From the NCBI GenBank assembly GCA_016197405.1, contig JACPVR010000023.1, positions 186,001 to 250,000 of the forward strand: a stretch of 64,000 nt of DNA. The letters are read 5' to 3'. Position numbers and translations under genes: made by a program. The notes below the pieces were generated by a model. It was not told the DNA's origin. It saw only the letters and a list, made by a program, of their open reading frames with translations, and did not search any database. Source of the DNA: Mycobacterium sp. (GTDB lineage: Bacteria; Actinomycetota; Actinomycetes; Mycobacteriales; Mycobacteriaceae). Every line of letters starts with the position of its first letter. The stretch's first letter is position 1. This document shows, piece after piece, positions 25,434 to 34,016 of this stretch.

Positions 25434-28400
25434 GTGTTTTCCAAGGTGTTGGTCGCCAATCGTGGTGAGATCGCGATCCGGGCCTTCCGTGCGGCCTATG
25501 AGTTGGGTATCGGCACCGTCGCGGTGTATCCGTTCGAGGATCGCAACTCGGTGCACCGGCTCAAGGCCGACGAGTCCTATCAGATCGGCGAGCAGGGTCA
25601 TCCGGTGCGCGCCTACCTCTCGGTGGACGAGATCGTCTCCCGGGCGCAGGCCTGCGGGGCCGACGCGGTCTACCCGGGGTACGGATTCCTTTCGGAGAAC
25701 CCGGAGCTGGCCGCCGCCTGTGATGCCGCGGGGATCACGTTCGTGGGTCCGTCGGCGCGCGTGCTGGAGCTGACGGGGGACAAGTCGCGGGCCATCGCGG
25801 CCGCACGCTCGGCCGGTTTGCCGGTGCTGGCTTCTTCGGCGCCGTCGGCATCGGTTGAGGAACTGGTCACCGCAGCCCGCGATATGACGTTCCCGTTGTT
25901 CGTCAAGGCCGTTGCCGGTGGTGGTGGACGCGGTATGCGTCGGGTCGCCGAGCCGGAGGCCTTGCGCGAGGCGATCGAGGCCGCAAGCCGGGAGGCCGAG
26001 TCGGCGTTCGGTGATGCGACGGTGTTCCTGGAGCAGGCGGTGATCAATCCCCGTCATATCGAGGTGCAGATCCTGGCCGACACCCAGGGCAATGTCATCC
26101 ATCTCTACGAGCGTGATTGCAGTGTGCAGCGCCGCCATCAGAAGGTCATCGAGCTGGCGCCGGCTCCGAATCTGGAACCCGCACTGCGGCAACGTATCTG
26201 CGATGACGCCGTGGCATTCGCCAAGCAGATCGGTTACAGCTGCGCGGGCACCGTCGAGTTCCTGCTCGACGAGCGCGGCCAGCATGTGTTCATCGAGATG
26301 AACCCGCGGATCCAGGTGGAGCACACCGTCACCGAGGAGATCACCGACGTCGATCTGGTTTCTTCGCAGCTGCGTATCGCCGCGGGCGAGTCGCTGGCCG
26401 ATCTCGGCCTGAGCCAGGACGCCATCGTCCCGCACGGTGCGGCGCTGCAGTGCCGCATCACCACCGAGGATCCCGCCAACGGTTTCCGTCCCGACACCGG
26501 GCGCATCACCACCTACCGCTCACCGGGAGGTGCCGGGATCCGGCTCGACGGCGGCACCCTGCTGGGCGCCGACGTCAGCGCGCATTTCGACTCGATGCTG
26601 GTGAAGCTGACGTGCCGGGGCCGTGATTTCCCCACCGCGGTGCGCCGGGCCAAGCGCGCCATCGCCGAATTCCGCATCCGTGGGGTGTCGACCAACATCC
26701 CGTTCCTGGCGGCGGTGCTCGACGACCCGGACTTCGTCGCGGGGCGGGTCACGACATCGTTCATCGACGAGCGCCCGCAGCTGCTCACCGCACGCAGCAG
26801 TGCCGACCGCGGCACCAAGATCCTGAACTTCCTGGCCGATGTGACGGTCAACCAGCCGCACGGGCCGCGCCCGTCGACGGTGTATCCGCGCGACAAGCTG
26901 CCCGCCGTCGACCTGTCCGCCCCGGCGCCGGACGGCTCCAAGCAGCTACTCACCGAACTGGGCCCGGAGGGTTTCGCGCGCTGGCTGCGCGATTCCAAGG
27001 CCGTCGGCGTCACCGACACCACGTTCCGCGATGCCCATCAGTCGCTGCTGGCGACGAGGGTGCGCTCCACCGGGCTGCTCGAAGTGGCACCGTACATCGC
27101 CCGGCTGACCCCACAGCTGTTGTCGATGGAGTGCTGGGGTGGCGCGACTTACGATGTGGCGCTGCGGTTCCTGAAGGAAGACCCCTGGTACCGGCTGGGC
27201 GCGTTGCGCGAAGCGCTGCCCAACATCTGTCTGCAGATGCTGCTGCGGGGGCGCAACACCGTCGGTTACACCCCGTATCCGGAGTCGGTCACCTCGGCGT
27301 TCGTGCAGGAGGCGACCGCCACCGGCATCGACATCTTCCGGATCTTCGATGCGCTCAACAATGTCGATTCGATGCGTCCGGCGATCGACGCGGTCCGTGA
27401 GACCGGCACCGCGGTCGCCGAAGTCGCGATGTCCTACACCGGCGATCTGAGTAACCCGAACGAGAATCTGTACACGCTGGACTACTACCTCAAGCTGGCC
27501 GAGCAGATCGTCGACGCCGGTGCGCACGTGCTGGCCATCAAGGACATGGCCGGGTTGTTGCGCGCACCGGCGGCGGCGACGCTGGTGTCGGCGCTCAAGT
27601 CGCGATTCGACCTGCCGGTGCACGTCCACACGCACGACACACCGGGCGGGCAGTTGGCCACCTACACCGCCGCCTGGGCCGCGGGCGCCGACGCCGTCGA
27701 CGGGGCGGCCGCTCCGCTGGCCGGCACCACCAGTCAGCCCGCGCTGTCCTCCATCGTGGCCGCGGCCGCACACACCGAACGCGACACCGGTCTGTCGCTG
27801 TCGGCGGTGTGTGACCTGGAGCCGTACTGGGAGGCGTTGCGCAAGGTCTACGCGCCGTTCGAATCCGGGTTGCCCGCACCGACCGGGCGGGTCTACACCC
27901 ATGAGATCCCCGGTGGTCAGCTGAGCAATCTGCGTCAGCAGGCCATCGCGTTGGGCTTCGGCGACCGTTTCGAGGAGATCGAAGCCAACTACGCGGCCGC
28001 CGACCGGATTCTGGGCCGGTTGGTCAAGGTCACCCCGTCGAGCAAGGTGGTGGGGGATCTGGCGCTGGCCCTGGTGGGTGCGGGGATCTCGGCCGAGGAG
28101 TTCGCCGAGGATCCGGCCCGCTACGACATCCCGGACTCGGTGATCGGTTTCCTGCGTGGCGAACTCGGCGATCCGCCGGGCGGCTGGCCCGAACCGCTGC
28201 GCACCAAGGCGTTGCAGGGTCGTGGCGCGGCCAAGCCGGAACAGCAGCTCTCCGAAGAGGATTCGGCCGTGCTGGCCACACCCGGCCCGCAGCGCCAGGC
28301 CAAGCTCAACGAACTGTTGTTCCCGGGCCCCACCAAGGAGTTCGAGGCGCACCGCGACGAGTACGGCGATACCTCACGGCTGTCGGCCAACCAGTTCTTC

Positions 28401-28817
28401 TACGGCTTGCGCCACGGTGACGAGCACCGGGTCGCGCTGGAGAAGGGTGTGGAACTGCTGATCGGTCTGGAGGCCATCTCGGAGGCCGACGAGCGCGGCA
28501 TGCGCACCGTGATGTGCATCCTCAACGGTCAGCTGCGCCCGGTGCTGGTGCGCGACCGCTCGATAGCGGCCGATGTGCCCAGCGCGGAGAAGGCCGACCG
28601 CGCCAATCCCGATCAGGTGGCGGCACCGTTCGCCGGTGTGGTCTCGGTGACGGTGGCTGTCGGCGACGCCGTCGAGACCGGCCAGACCATCGCCACCATC
28701 GAGGCGATGAAGATGGAGGCCGCCATCACCGCGCCCAAGTCCGGCACCGTGCAACGCATCGCCGTCTCCCAGACCGCGCAGGTCGAAGGCGGTGACCTGC
28801 TGGTGGTCGTCAGCTGA
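25434..28817 (+). CDS. pca: Pyruvate carboxylase
   Basis: Anaplerotic biotin enzyme making oxaloacetate from pyruvate. From GTG 25434 the protein has 1127 aa, the same size as recalled for mycobacterial Pca. Domains in order: biotin carboxylase (residues 1 to about 450; KAVAGGGGRGMR, EMNPRIQVEHTVTEE), carboxyltransferase (about 540-820; TFRDAHQSLLATRVR), and biotinyl carrier domain with the modified lysine K1093 in EAMKMEA. The frame extends 102 bases upstream into the VKOR gene but the family start is at this GTG. The stop TGA overlaps the apparent CTG start of rsmD. Confidence 0.97.
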   Translation: MFSKVLVANRGEIAIRAFRAAYELGIGTVAVYPFEDRNSVHRLKADESYQIGEQGHPVRAYLSVDEIVSRAQACGADAVYPGYGFLSENPELAAACDAAGITFVGPSARVLELTGDKSRAIAAARSAGLPVLASSAPSASVEELVTAARDMTFPLFVKAVAGGGGRGMRRVAEPEALREAIEAASREAESAFGDATVFLEQAVINPRHIEVQILADTQGNVIHLYERDCSVQRRHQKVIELAPAPNLEPALRQRICDDAVAFAKQIGYSCAGTVEFLLDERGQHVFIEMNPRIQVEHTVTEEITDVDLVSSQLRIAAGESLADLGLSQDAIVPHGAALQCRITTEDPANGFRPDTGRITTYRSPGGAGIRLDGGTLLGADVSAHFDSMLVKLTCRGRDFPTAVRRAKRAIAEFRIRGVSTNIPFLAAVLDDPDFVAGRVTTSFIDERPQLLTARSSADRGTKILNFLADVTVNQPHGPRPSTVYPRDKLPAVDLSAPAPDGSKQLLTELGPEGFARWLRDSKAVGVTDTTFRDAHQSLLATRVRSTGLLEVAPYIARLTPQLLSMECWGGATYDVALRFLKEDPWYRLGALREALPNICLQMLLRGRNTVGYTPYPESVTSAFVQEATATGIDIFRIFDALNNVDSMRPAIDAVRETGTAVAEVAMSYTGDLSNPNENLYTLDYYLKLAEQIVDAGAHVLAIKDMAGLLRAPAAATLVSALKSRFDLPVHVHTHDTPGGQLATYTAAWAAGADAVDGAAAPLAGTTSQPALSSIVAAAAHTERDTGLSLSAVCDLEPYWEALRKVYAPFESGLPAPTGRVYTHEIPGGQLSNLRQQAIALGFGDRFEEIEANYAAADRILGRLVKVTPSSKVVGDLALALVGAGISAEEFAEDPARYDIPDSVIGFLRGELGDPPGGWPEPLRTKALQGRGAAKPEQQLSEEDSAVLATPGPQRQAKLNELLFPGPTKEFEAHRDEYGDTSRLSANQFFYGLRHGDEHRVALEKGVELLIGLEAISEADERGMRTVMCILNGQLRPVLVRDRSIAADVPSAEKADRANPDQVAAPFAGVVSVTVAVGDAVETGQTIATIEAMKMEAAITAPKSGTVQRIAVSQTAQVEGGDLLVVVS

Positions 28818-29389
28818 CCCGCATCATCGCCGGCGCGGCGGGCGGTCGGCGAATCACCGTGCCGCAGCAGCGTTCTGGACGCGGAACCCGGCCCACCACC
28901 GATCGGGTGCGCGAATCGATGTTCAACGTGCTGGAGGCACGGCTGGATTTCGACGGGCTGGCGGTGCTCGACCTGTTCGCCGGGTCGGGTGCGCTCGGCC
29001 TGGAGGCGTTGTCGCGCGGTGCCGTCACGGCGCAGTTCGTGGAATCCGACCAGCGTGCCGCTGCGGTGATCACCCAGAACGTCAAGACCCTGGGCCTGAC
29101 GGGGGCGACGGTACGCCGGGCCGCGGTGACCACCGTCCTGGCCGCGGGTGCCGCGGCGCCGGTGGATCTGGTGTTCGCCGATCCGCCGTACGCTGTCGGC
29201 GCCGACGAGATAGACGAGATCATTCGACTGTTGAGCGAAAAAGGTTGGTGCACAACAGATACCGCAGTCGTGGTGGAGCGGCCCGCGTCGGCGGCGCCGG
29301 TGACGTGGCCGGCCGGGTGGGAGGTCTGGCCGCAGCGCCGCTATGGCGACACCCGGCTCGATATGGCCTGCTACGGTCTTGACTCATGA
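28814..29389 (+). CDS. rsmD: 16S rRNA (guanine966-N2)-methyltransferase RsmD, apparent CTG start
   Basis: Methylates G966 of 16S rRNA. The body shows TRPTTDRVRESMFNVL, the SAM-binding motif LDLFAGSGALGLEALSRGA, and the catalytic DPPY. The conserved RsmD N-terminus TRIIAGAAGGRRI is encoded directly upstream of the first GTG (28859), and the frame is closed at 28793-28795. No ATG, GTG or TTG lies in between; the only suitable codon is CTG 28814, giving 191 aa and a CTGA overlap with the pca stop. M. tuberculosis Rv2966c starts MTRIIGG at the same point. A GTG 28859 start would remove conserved residues. Overlaps coaD by four bases. Confidence 0.9.
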   Translation: MTRIIAGAAGGRRITVPQQRSGRGTRPTTDRVRESMFNVLEARLDFDGLAVLDLFAGSGALGLEALSRGAVTAQFVESDQRAAAVITQNVKTLGLTGATVRRAAVTTVLAAGAAAPVDLVFADPPYAVGADEIDEIIRLLSEKGWCTTDTAVVVERPASAAPVTWPAGWEVWPQRRYGDTRLDMACYGLDS

Positions 29390-29862
29390 GCGGCGCCGTA
29401 TGCCCGGGTTCCTTCGACCCCGTCACGCTTGGCCATGTCGATGTCTTCGAGCGGGCCGCCGCACAATTCGACGAGGTCGTCGTCGCGGTGTTGGTCAACC
29501 CGAACAAGAAGGGCATGTTCAGCGCCGAGGAACGCATCGAGATGATCACCGAGGCCACCGCCCATCTGCCCAATCTTCGGGTGGAATCCGGGCAGGGCCT
29601 GGTCGTGGACTTCGTCCGTGCCCGCGGTCTGACCGCCATCGTCAAGGGTCTGCGTACCGGGACCGACTTCGAATACGAGCTGCAGATGGCTCAGATGAAC
29701 CGACATGTCGCCGGCGTGGACACCTTCTTCGTCGCGACCACCCCGCAGTACTCATTCGTGTCGTCGTCGCTGGCCAAGGAGGTCGCGACATTCGGCGGTG
29801 ACGTCTCGGCGCTGCTGCCGGATGCGGTGAACCGGCGCTTGCAGGAAAAACTCCGAGGCTAA
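29386..29862 (+). CDS. coaD: Phosphopantetheine adenylyltransferase
   Basis: Penultimate step of coenzyme A synthesis: 4'-phosphopantetheine plus ATP to dephospho-CoA. It has 158 aa with the nucleotidyltransferase motif GSFDPVTLGHVDVFERAA at residues 8-25, GLRTGTDFEYELQMAQMN, and the ATP-binding SFVSSSLAKEVA. ATGA overlap with rsmD shows translational coupling. Corresponds to Rv2965c. Confidence 0.98.
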   Translation: MSGAVCPGSFDPVTLGHVDVFERAAAQFDEVVVAVLVNPNKKGMFSAEERIEMITEATAHLPNLRVESGQGLVVDFVRARGLTAIVKGLRTGTDFEYELQMAQMNRHVAGVDTFFVATTPQYSFVSSSLAKEVATFGGDVSALLPDAVNRRLQEKLRG

Positions 29863-30014
29863 CGCCGGGACCGGAGCTTTTGGCAGGTCTACTCGCGCAA
29901 TGCGTGCACAAATCACGGCTTCGGCGAAGAAATGCGACACACCGAGCGGGTAGCGCAGTCACAGGCGTAACACCAGGCACACTAGTCACAACGTCTACGC
30001 CTGGAGGGTGCGCC

Positions 30015-30752
30015 GTGTACCGAGTATTTGAAGCTCTCGACGAATTGGGTGCGATTGTCGAAGAGGCGCGCGGCGTGCCGATGACCGCGGGATGTGTGGT
30101 GCCCCGTGGCGACGTCCTCGAACTCATCGACGACATCAAGGACGCCATCCCCGGCGAGCTCGACGACGCCCAGGATGTGCTGGACGCCCGCGACACGATG
30201 CTGCGCGACGCCAAGCAGCATGCCGACGCCATGGTGACCTCGGCGACGACCGAGGCCGAGTCCACCCTGGGCCATGCCCGCGCCGAGGCCGACCGGCTGC
30301 TCTCGGATGCCAAATCGCAGGCCGACCGGATGGTGACCGAGGCCCGTCAGCACTGCGAGCGGATGGTCGGTGAAGCCCGCGAAGAGGCCAACCGCCTGGC
30401 CATCGCCGCCAAGCGGGATTACGAGGCCAGCGTCGGACGGGCCAAGACCGAAGCCGATCGCCTCGTCGAGAGCGGCAACCTGTCCTACGAGAAGGCCGTC
30501 CAGGAAGGCATCAAGGAGCAGCAGCGCCTGGTGTCCCAGACCGAGATCGTGCAGGCTGCGACCGCCGAGTCCACCCGGCTCATCGACGCGGCACATGCCG
30601 AGTCCGACCGGCTGCGCGGCGAGTGCGATATCTATGTCGACAGCAAGCTGGCCGAGTTCGAGGACTACCTCAACGGCACGCTGCGCTCGGTGGGACGCGG
30701 GCGCCATCAGCTGCGGACCGCGGCGGGCACGCACGACTACGCCCAGCGCTGA
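30015..30752 (+). CDS. sepIVA: SepIVA, DivIVA-like coiled-coil septation protein
   Basis: 245 aa. The N-terminus VYRVFEALDELGAIVEEARG resembles the DivIVA membrane-binding region; the rest is a long alpha-helical coiled coil rich in Glu, Ala and Arg (ARAEADRLLSDAKSQADRM and similar heptads) to about residue 225. TGGAGG at 30002-30007 precedes GTG 30015 and decides the start over an in-frame upstream extension. It matches Rv2927c/SepIVA, needed for septation and intracellular membrane organisation in mycobacteria. Its direct linkage to coaD contrasts with M. tuberculosis, where the PDIM locus lies between the two. Confidence 0.9.
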   Translation: MYRVFEALDELGAIVEEARGVPMTAGCVVPRGDVLELIDDIKDAIPGELDDAQDVLDARDTMLRDAKQHADAMVTSATTEAESTLGHARAEADRLLSDAKSQADRMVTEARQHCERMVGEAREEANRLAIAAKRDYEASVGRAKTEADRLVESGNLSYEKAVQEGIKEQQRLVSQTEIVQAATAESTRLIDAAHAESDRLRGECDIYVDSKLAEFEDYLNGTLRSVGRGRHQLRTAAGTHDYAQR

Positions 30753-30783
30753 AGCGAAGCAATCAGACAGCGCTGAGTAACGG

Positions 30784-32004
30784 CTACAACTGGCCGTGCC
30801 GTGGGGGACGGGTCCCCGACAGCGTGTGACGGCCGATGTGCTGCAACTTCCACCGGGTCGCATCGTGCAAGGTGTGGGTGCGCGCGTCGCGCCAGTAACG
30901 GGACAGGTTCGCCGCCCCGCCGGCGCTTCGGGTGCCGCCCAGCTCGAACAGCACGCTCGACGCCTGCAATGACGCGCGGGTCGCCGCCACCTTGGCGATG
31001 GCAACCGCGATCGATGCGGTGGCGGCGCTGTCCTCGTCCACGTCGGCAGCGGCGGCGTCCACCGCGCGGGCGGCGTCGGCCAGCAGTGCCTGCGCACCGC
31101 GTACCGTCACGGTGAGTTCGCCGGCGAGGGCGATCAACGTCGGGTCGTCGGTGGCCGTGTCGACCCCGGCCTCGAAATGCGGCCGGGCCTTGGCGGCCTG
31201 CCGGACCCCTTCCTCAAGCGCGCCGGTCGCGATGCCGACATCGATTGCGGCGTGCAGCAATTGAGCACGGGCACCGTAGGTGCTCGGTTCGGTGAAGATC
31301 TGACTGAAGCCGATGACGTGGGCGGCCGACACCGCGACATCGTCGAGCGTCACGGTGCCCGACGCGGTGGTGCGCTGACCCATGCCGTCCCAGTCGTCGA
31401 CGATCTGCACCCCGGCGGCCGAGCGTGGCACGAAGGCGATCGCCTTGGGGGTTTTCGAGGTCGGCCGGTCACCGGACCCGTCCGATAGCGAGGCCCGGAC
31501 CACCAGCCAGTCGGCGAAAAGCGAACCGGTGGCGTAGAACTTGCGACCCGACAACACGTAGTCACCGGTCGGAGTCGGTACCAGTGTCGTCTCGTCGACG
31601 TCGATCGGGTGTGGTCCGCGTTCGGTCTGGGCGTTGGCCAGCAGCGCGCCGCCGAGCACCTCGGCGTAGAAGAACGCCTTCTGCTCCTGGCTGCCCTGCA
31701 GCCGGACGGCTTCCAGGAAAGTGAAGTGCGAGTGCGGAATCTGCGCCAGCGACCCATCGGCGTGACCGAACAACCGGAAGACCTCCGCCAGTACCGTCGC
31801 GGGTGCCTCCAGCCCGCCGTACGCGGCGGGTACCGACAGCGCCAGGAGGCCCGAATCCTTCAGCGCGCGAACCTGATCGTGCGGTGGCCTGCGGTCTGCG
31901 TCACGGTCCGTCGCCTCGGCGGCGTATGCCGCGGACAACTCGGCGGCGGCGTCGAGGGCCTGCTGCACCGTGCCGATCCGCCGGGTGGGTGTCCCGGTTG
32001 TCAC
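30784..32004 (-). CDS. SfnB/DszC-like acyl-CoA-dehydrogenase-fold flavin monooxygenase, sulfur acquisition
   Basis: 406 aa protein of the acyl-CoA dehydrogenase fold (ALKDSGLLALSVPAAYGGLE, HSHFTFLEAVRLQGSQEQK, SGRKFYATGSLFADW, then GGTRSAG...WRDARTHTLHD at the C-terminus). These features fit the SfnB/DszC branch, which uses reduced flavin to oxidise sulfur compounds such as sulfones. The start GTG 32004 overlaps the stop of the upstream LLM monooxygenase gene by four bases (GTGA), so both are one unit. Substrate not determinable from sequence. Confidence 0.85.
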   Translation of the reverse strand: MTTGTPTRRIGTVQQALDAAAELSAAYAAEATDRDADRRPPHDQVRALKDSGLLALSVPAAYGGLEAPATVLAEVFRLFGHADGSLAQIPHSHFTFLEAVRLQGSQEQKAFFYAEVLGGALLANAQTERGPHPIDVDETTLVPTPTGDYVLSGRKFYATGSLFADWLVVRASLSDGSGDRPTSKTPKAIAFVPRSAAGVQIVDDWDGMGQRTTASGTVTLDDVAVSAAHVIGFSQIFTEPSTYGARAQLLHAAIDVGIATGALEEGVRQAAKARPHFEAGVDTATDDPTLIALAGELTVTVRGAQALLADAARAVDAAAADVDEDSAATASIAVAIAKVAATRASLQASSVLFELGGTRSAGGAANLSRYWRDARTHTLHDATRWKLQHIGRHTLSGTRPPRHGQL

Positions 32005-33167
32005 CGCGCTGCGCCGACGAACGGGATCGATGCCGCCGATCCGGTTGTGCCACCGGCGAACAGGCCGCGCTCCCGCAGGATCGGCACCACACCCTCGCCG
32101 AACCAGAACAGCTCCTCCAGATGCGGATAGCCGGAGAAGATGAACTCGTCGATCCCGGCTTGCGCATACTCTTCGATCCGGTCGGCCACCTCGGTGTGGC
32201 TGCCGACCAGCGCGGTGCCCGCACCACCGCGGACCAGTCCCACGCCGGCCCACAGGTTGGGCGCGATCTCCAGGCTGCGCGCGTCGTGCCAGCTACCGTC
32301 GGCCCGGCTGGACTCGTGCAGGTCCAGCATTCGGCGCTGCCCCTCGGACTGGCTGCGCGCCAGTCCCGCCTGGGTGTTGCGCACGGTTTCGTCGTCGAGG
32401 GCGTCGACGAGCCTGCCGGCCTGCTGCCAGGCCTCGCCGGCGGTGTCGCGGGAGATGGTGTGCAGCCGGATCCCGAACCGGACGTCGCGGCCCTCGGCCT
32501 GGCTCAGGGTGCGGATCCAGGCGATCTTCTCGCGCACCGCGGCCGGGGGTTCACCCCAGGTCAGATAGACGTCGGCATGTCTGGCGGCCACCGGCCCGGC
32601 GGCTTGCGAGCTACCACCGAAGTACAGCGGCGGCACCGGATTCGGCGGCAGCGCCAGCGAGGCCTCTTCGATGTCGAGGTAGCGCCCCTTGTGGGTGACC
32701 GTTTCACCGGCCCACAACCGCCGGACCACATCGAGGAACTCGTCGGCGCGGTGGTAGCGGGCGTCCTTATCGAGGTGGTCGCCGAAGGCACGCTGCTCGT
32801 GGGCCTCGCCGCCGACGACGACGTTGAGCAGGATGCGGCCCGGGGCGTGCCGCGCGAAGGTCGCGGCCATCTGTGCTGACAGAGTTGGGCTGACCAGACC
32901 GGGACGGAATGCCACCAGGAATGCCAGCGACGTGGTCTCACGGGCCAGCAGTGCCGCGGTGACGAAAGCGTCCTCGCACCAGGCGCCTGTCGGGATCAGC
33001 GCACCGGTGAAGCCGAACGTCTCGGCGGCCCGCACGATCGATGCCAGGTAGTCGATGCTGGCGTCGCGGTCACTGTGTGCCGAACCGGCCGGTATACCGT
33101 GACCGCCGCCCACGATGAGCCGGCTGTCGCCGTAGGTGGGCAGGAACCAGTGCAGTTTGAGCGTCAA
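32001..33167 (-). CDS. ssuD: LLM-class FMNH2-dependent alkanesulfonate monooxygenase, SsuD-like
   Basis: 388 aa luciferase-like monooxygenase. The N-terminus LKLHWFLPTYGDSRLIVGGG, the segment FRPGLVSPTLSAQMAATF, GRILLNVVVGGE, and C-terminal SGYPHLEELFWFGEGVVP match SsuD. The family releases sulfite from alkanesulfonates using reduced FMN from a partner reductase; no reductase (SsuE) or transporter gene is present nearby. It is transcribed with the SfnB-like gene. Its 297-bp upstream region, shared with the divergent DUF177 gene, holds a strong inverted repeat. Confidence 0.88.
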   Translation of the reverse strand: MTLKLHWFLPTYGDSRLIVGGGHGIPAGSAHSDRDASIDYLASIVRAAETFGFTGALIPTGAWCEDAFVTAALLARETTSLAFLVAFRPGLVSPTLSAQMAATFARHAPGRILLNVVVGGEAHEQRAFGDHLDKDARYHRADEFLDVVRRLWAGETVTHKGRYLDIEEASLALPPNPVPPLYFGGSSQAAGPVAARHADVYLTWGEPPAAVREKIAWIRTLSQAEGRDVRFGIRLHTISRDTAGEAWQQAGRLVDALDDETVRNTQAGLARSQSEGQRRMLDLHESSRADGSWHDARSLEIAPNLWAGVGLVRGGAGTALVGSHTEVADRIEEYAQAGIDEFIFSGYPHLEELFWFGEGVVPILRERGLFAGGTTGSAASIPFVGAAR

Positions 33168-33239
33168 CGCAGCGTCCTCGTGGTGGTTTCGGGTTTAGGG
33201 GTAATGATCGTCGTTTCCCGGGCGACCGCGAGTGTGCGG

Positions 33240-33265
33240 GCCGGGGCCGCAATCCGGGCCCCGGC
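33240..33265. repeat. GC-rich hairpin in the ssuD upstream region
   Basis: GCCGGGGCC (33240-33248) pairs perfectly with GGCCCCGGC (33257-33265) around an 8-nt loop, about 73 bp before the ssuD start and 200 bp before DUF177. It could be an attenuator or operator for ssuD, or a terminator. No U tract. The rest of the 33168-33464 gap shows no ORF and no other feature apart from the DUF177 promoter. Confidence 0.5.
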
Positions 33266-33451
33266 TGGGTGGTACGACGGGGCGGCTGGTGTGAAAAGAC
33301 CTCGCCAGCAGGTTCATCCGGGTTTCGGCCGGTGCTCCGGATGCCGGAAATGGCGCCGTCGAAAGCGTCATCGGGAGTTAAATTCTCGCTGATCCTGCTG
33401 TCGGCGCCGCCGCGTTTCGTCAGCTTGGCGGGGCCGCCAACAGCAACGACG

Positions 33452-33457
33452 TAGAAT
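33452..33457 (+). promoter_or_regulatory. -10 box for leaderless DUF177-rnc unit
   Basis: TAGAAT, a good mycobacterial -10, lies seven bases before ATG 33465. That spacing puts the transcription start at the initiation codon, with no ribosome-binding site. It would drive the DUF177-rnc-mutM group. Confidence 0.6.
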
Positions 33458-33464
33458 CGCCGAC

Positions 33465-34016
33465 ATGGCTAGACCCAACCCGCTGGTTATCGACGTGTCG
33501 CGGTTGGGCCGCCGTCCCGGGTCGATGACGACACTGGACCAGACCGTTGCGAGTCCGTCGCGGATCGGGCTCGACCTGGTCGCCATCGCCAAAGACGCCC
33601 CCGTGCACCTGGACCTGCAGTTGCAGTCCGTCACCGAGGGCGTGCTGGTCACCGGCACCGTCTCGGCACCGACCACCGGTGAGTGCTCCCGCTGCCTGGA
33701 ACCGTTCGAGGGCACCGTGACGATCGACCTGACCGAGCTTTTCGCCTATCCCGACAGCGCCACCGAGGCCACCACCGAGGAGGACGAGGTCGGCCGCGTC
33801 GTCAACGATTCGATCGATCTCGAACAGAGCATCGTCGACGCCGTCGGCCTGGAGCTCCCGTTGTCACCGGCCTGCGCCGACGACTGCGCGGGACTGTGCC
33901 CGCAGTGCGGCGTCGTGCTGGCCACCGCCGGGCCCGACCACCACCACGACATCATCGACCCGCGCTGGGCCAAGCTGGCCGAGATGCTGCCCGAACAGCC
34001 CGGCGAGGCACAGTGA
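33465..34016 (+). CDS. DUF177 (YceD-like) protein
   Basis: 183 aa. The DUF177 core includes GECSRCLEPFEG and a second cysteine cluster CADDCAGLCPQCG, which together could bind zinc. In many bacteria the family is encoded with rpmF (L32) and affects 23S rRNA accumulation; rpmF is not here. The stop overlaps the GTG start of rnc by four bases. Corresponds to Rv2926c. Confidence 0.88.
   Translation: MARPNPLVIDVSRLGRRPGSMTTLDQTVASPSRIGLDLVAIAKDAPVHLDLQLQSVTEGVLVTGTVSAPTTGECSRCLEPFEGTVTIDLTELFAYPDSATEATTEEDEVGRVVNDSIDLEQSIVDAVGLELPLSPACADDCAGLCPQCGVVLATAGPDHHHDIIDPRWAKLAEMLPEQPGEAQ

Noticed and set aside
33168..33464. Sulfur-responsive riboswitch before ssuD
   Set aside because: Only one simple GC hairpin was found; no SAM- or other aptamer-like arrangement could be recognised by eye.
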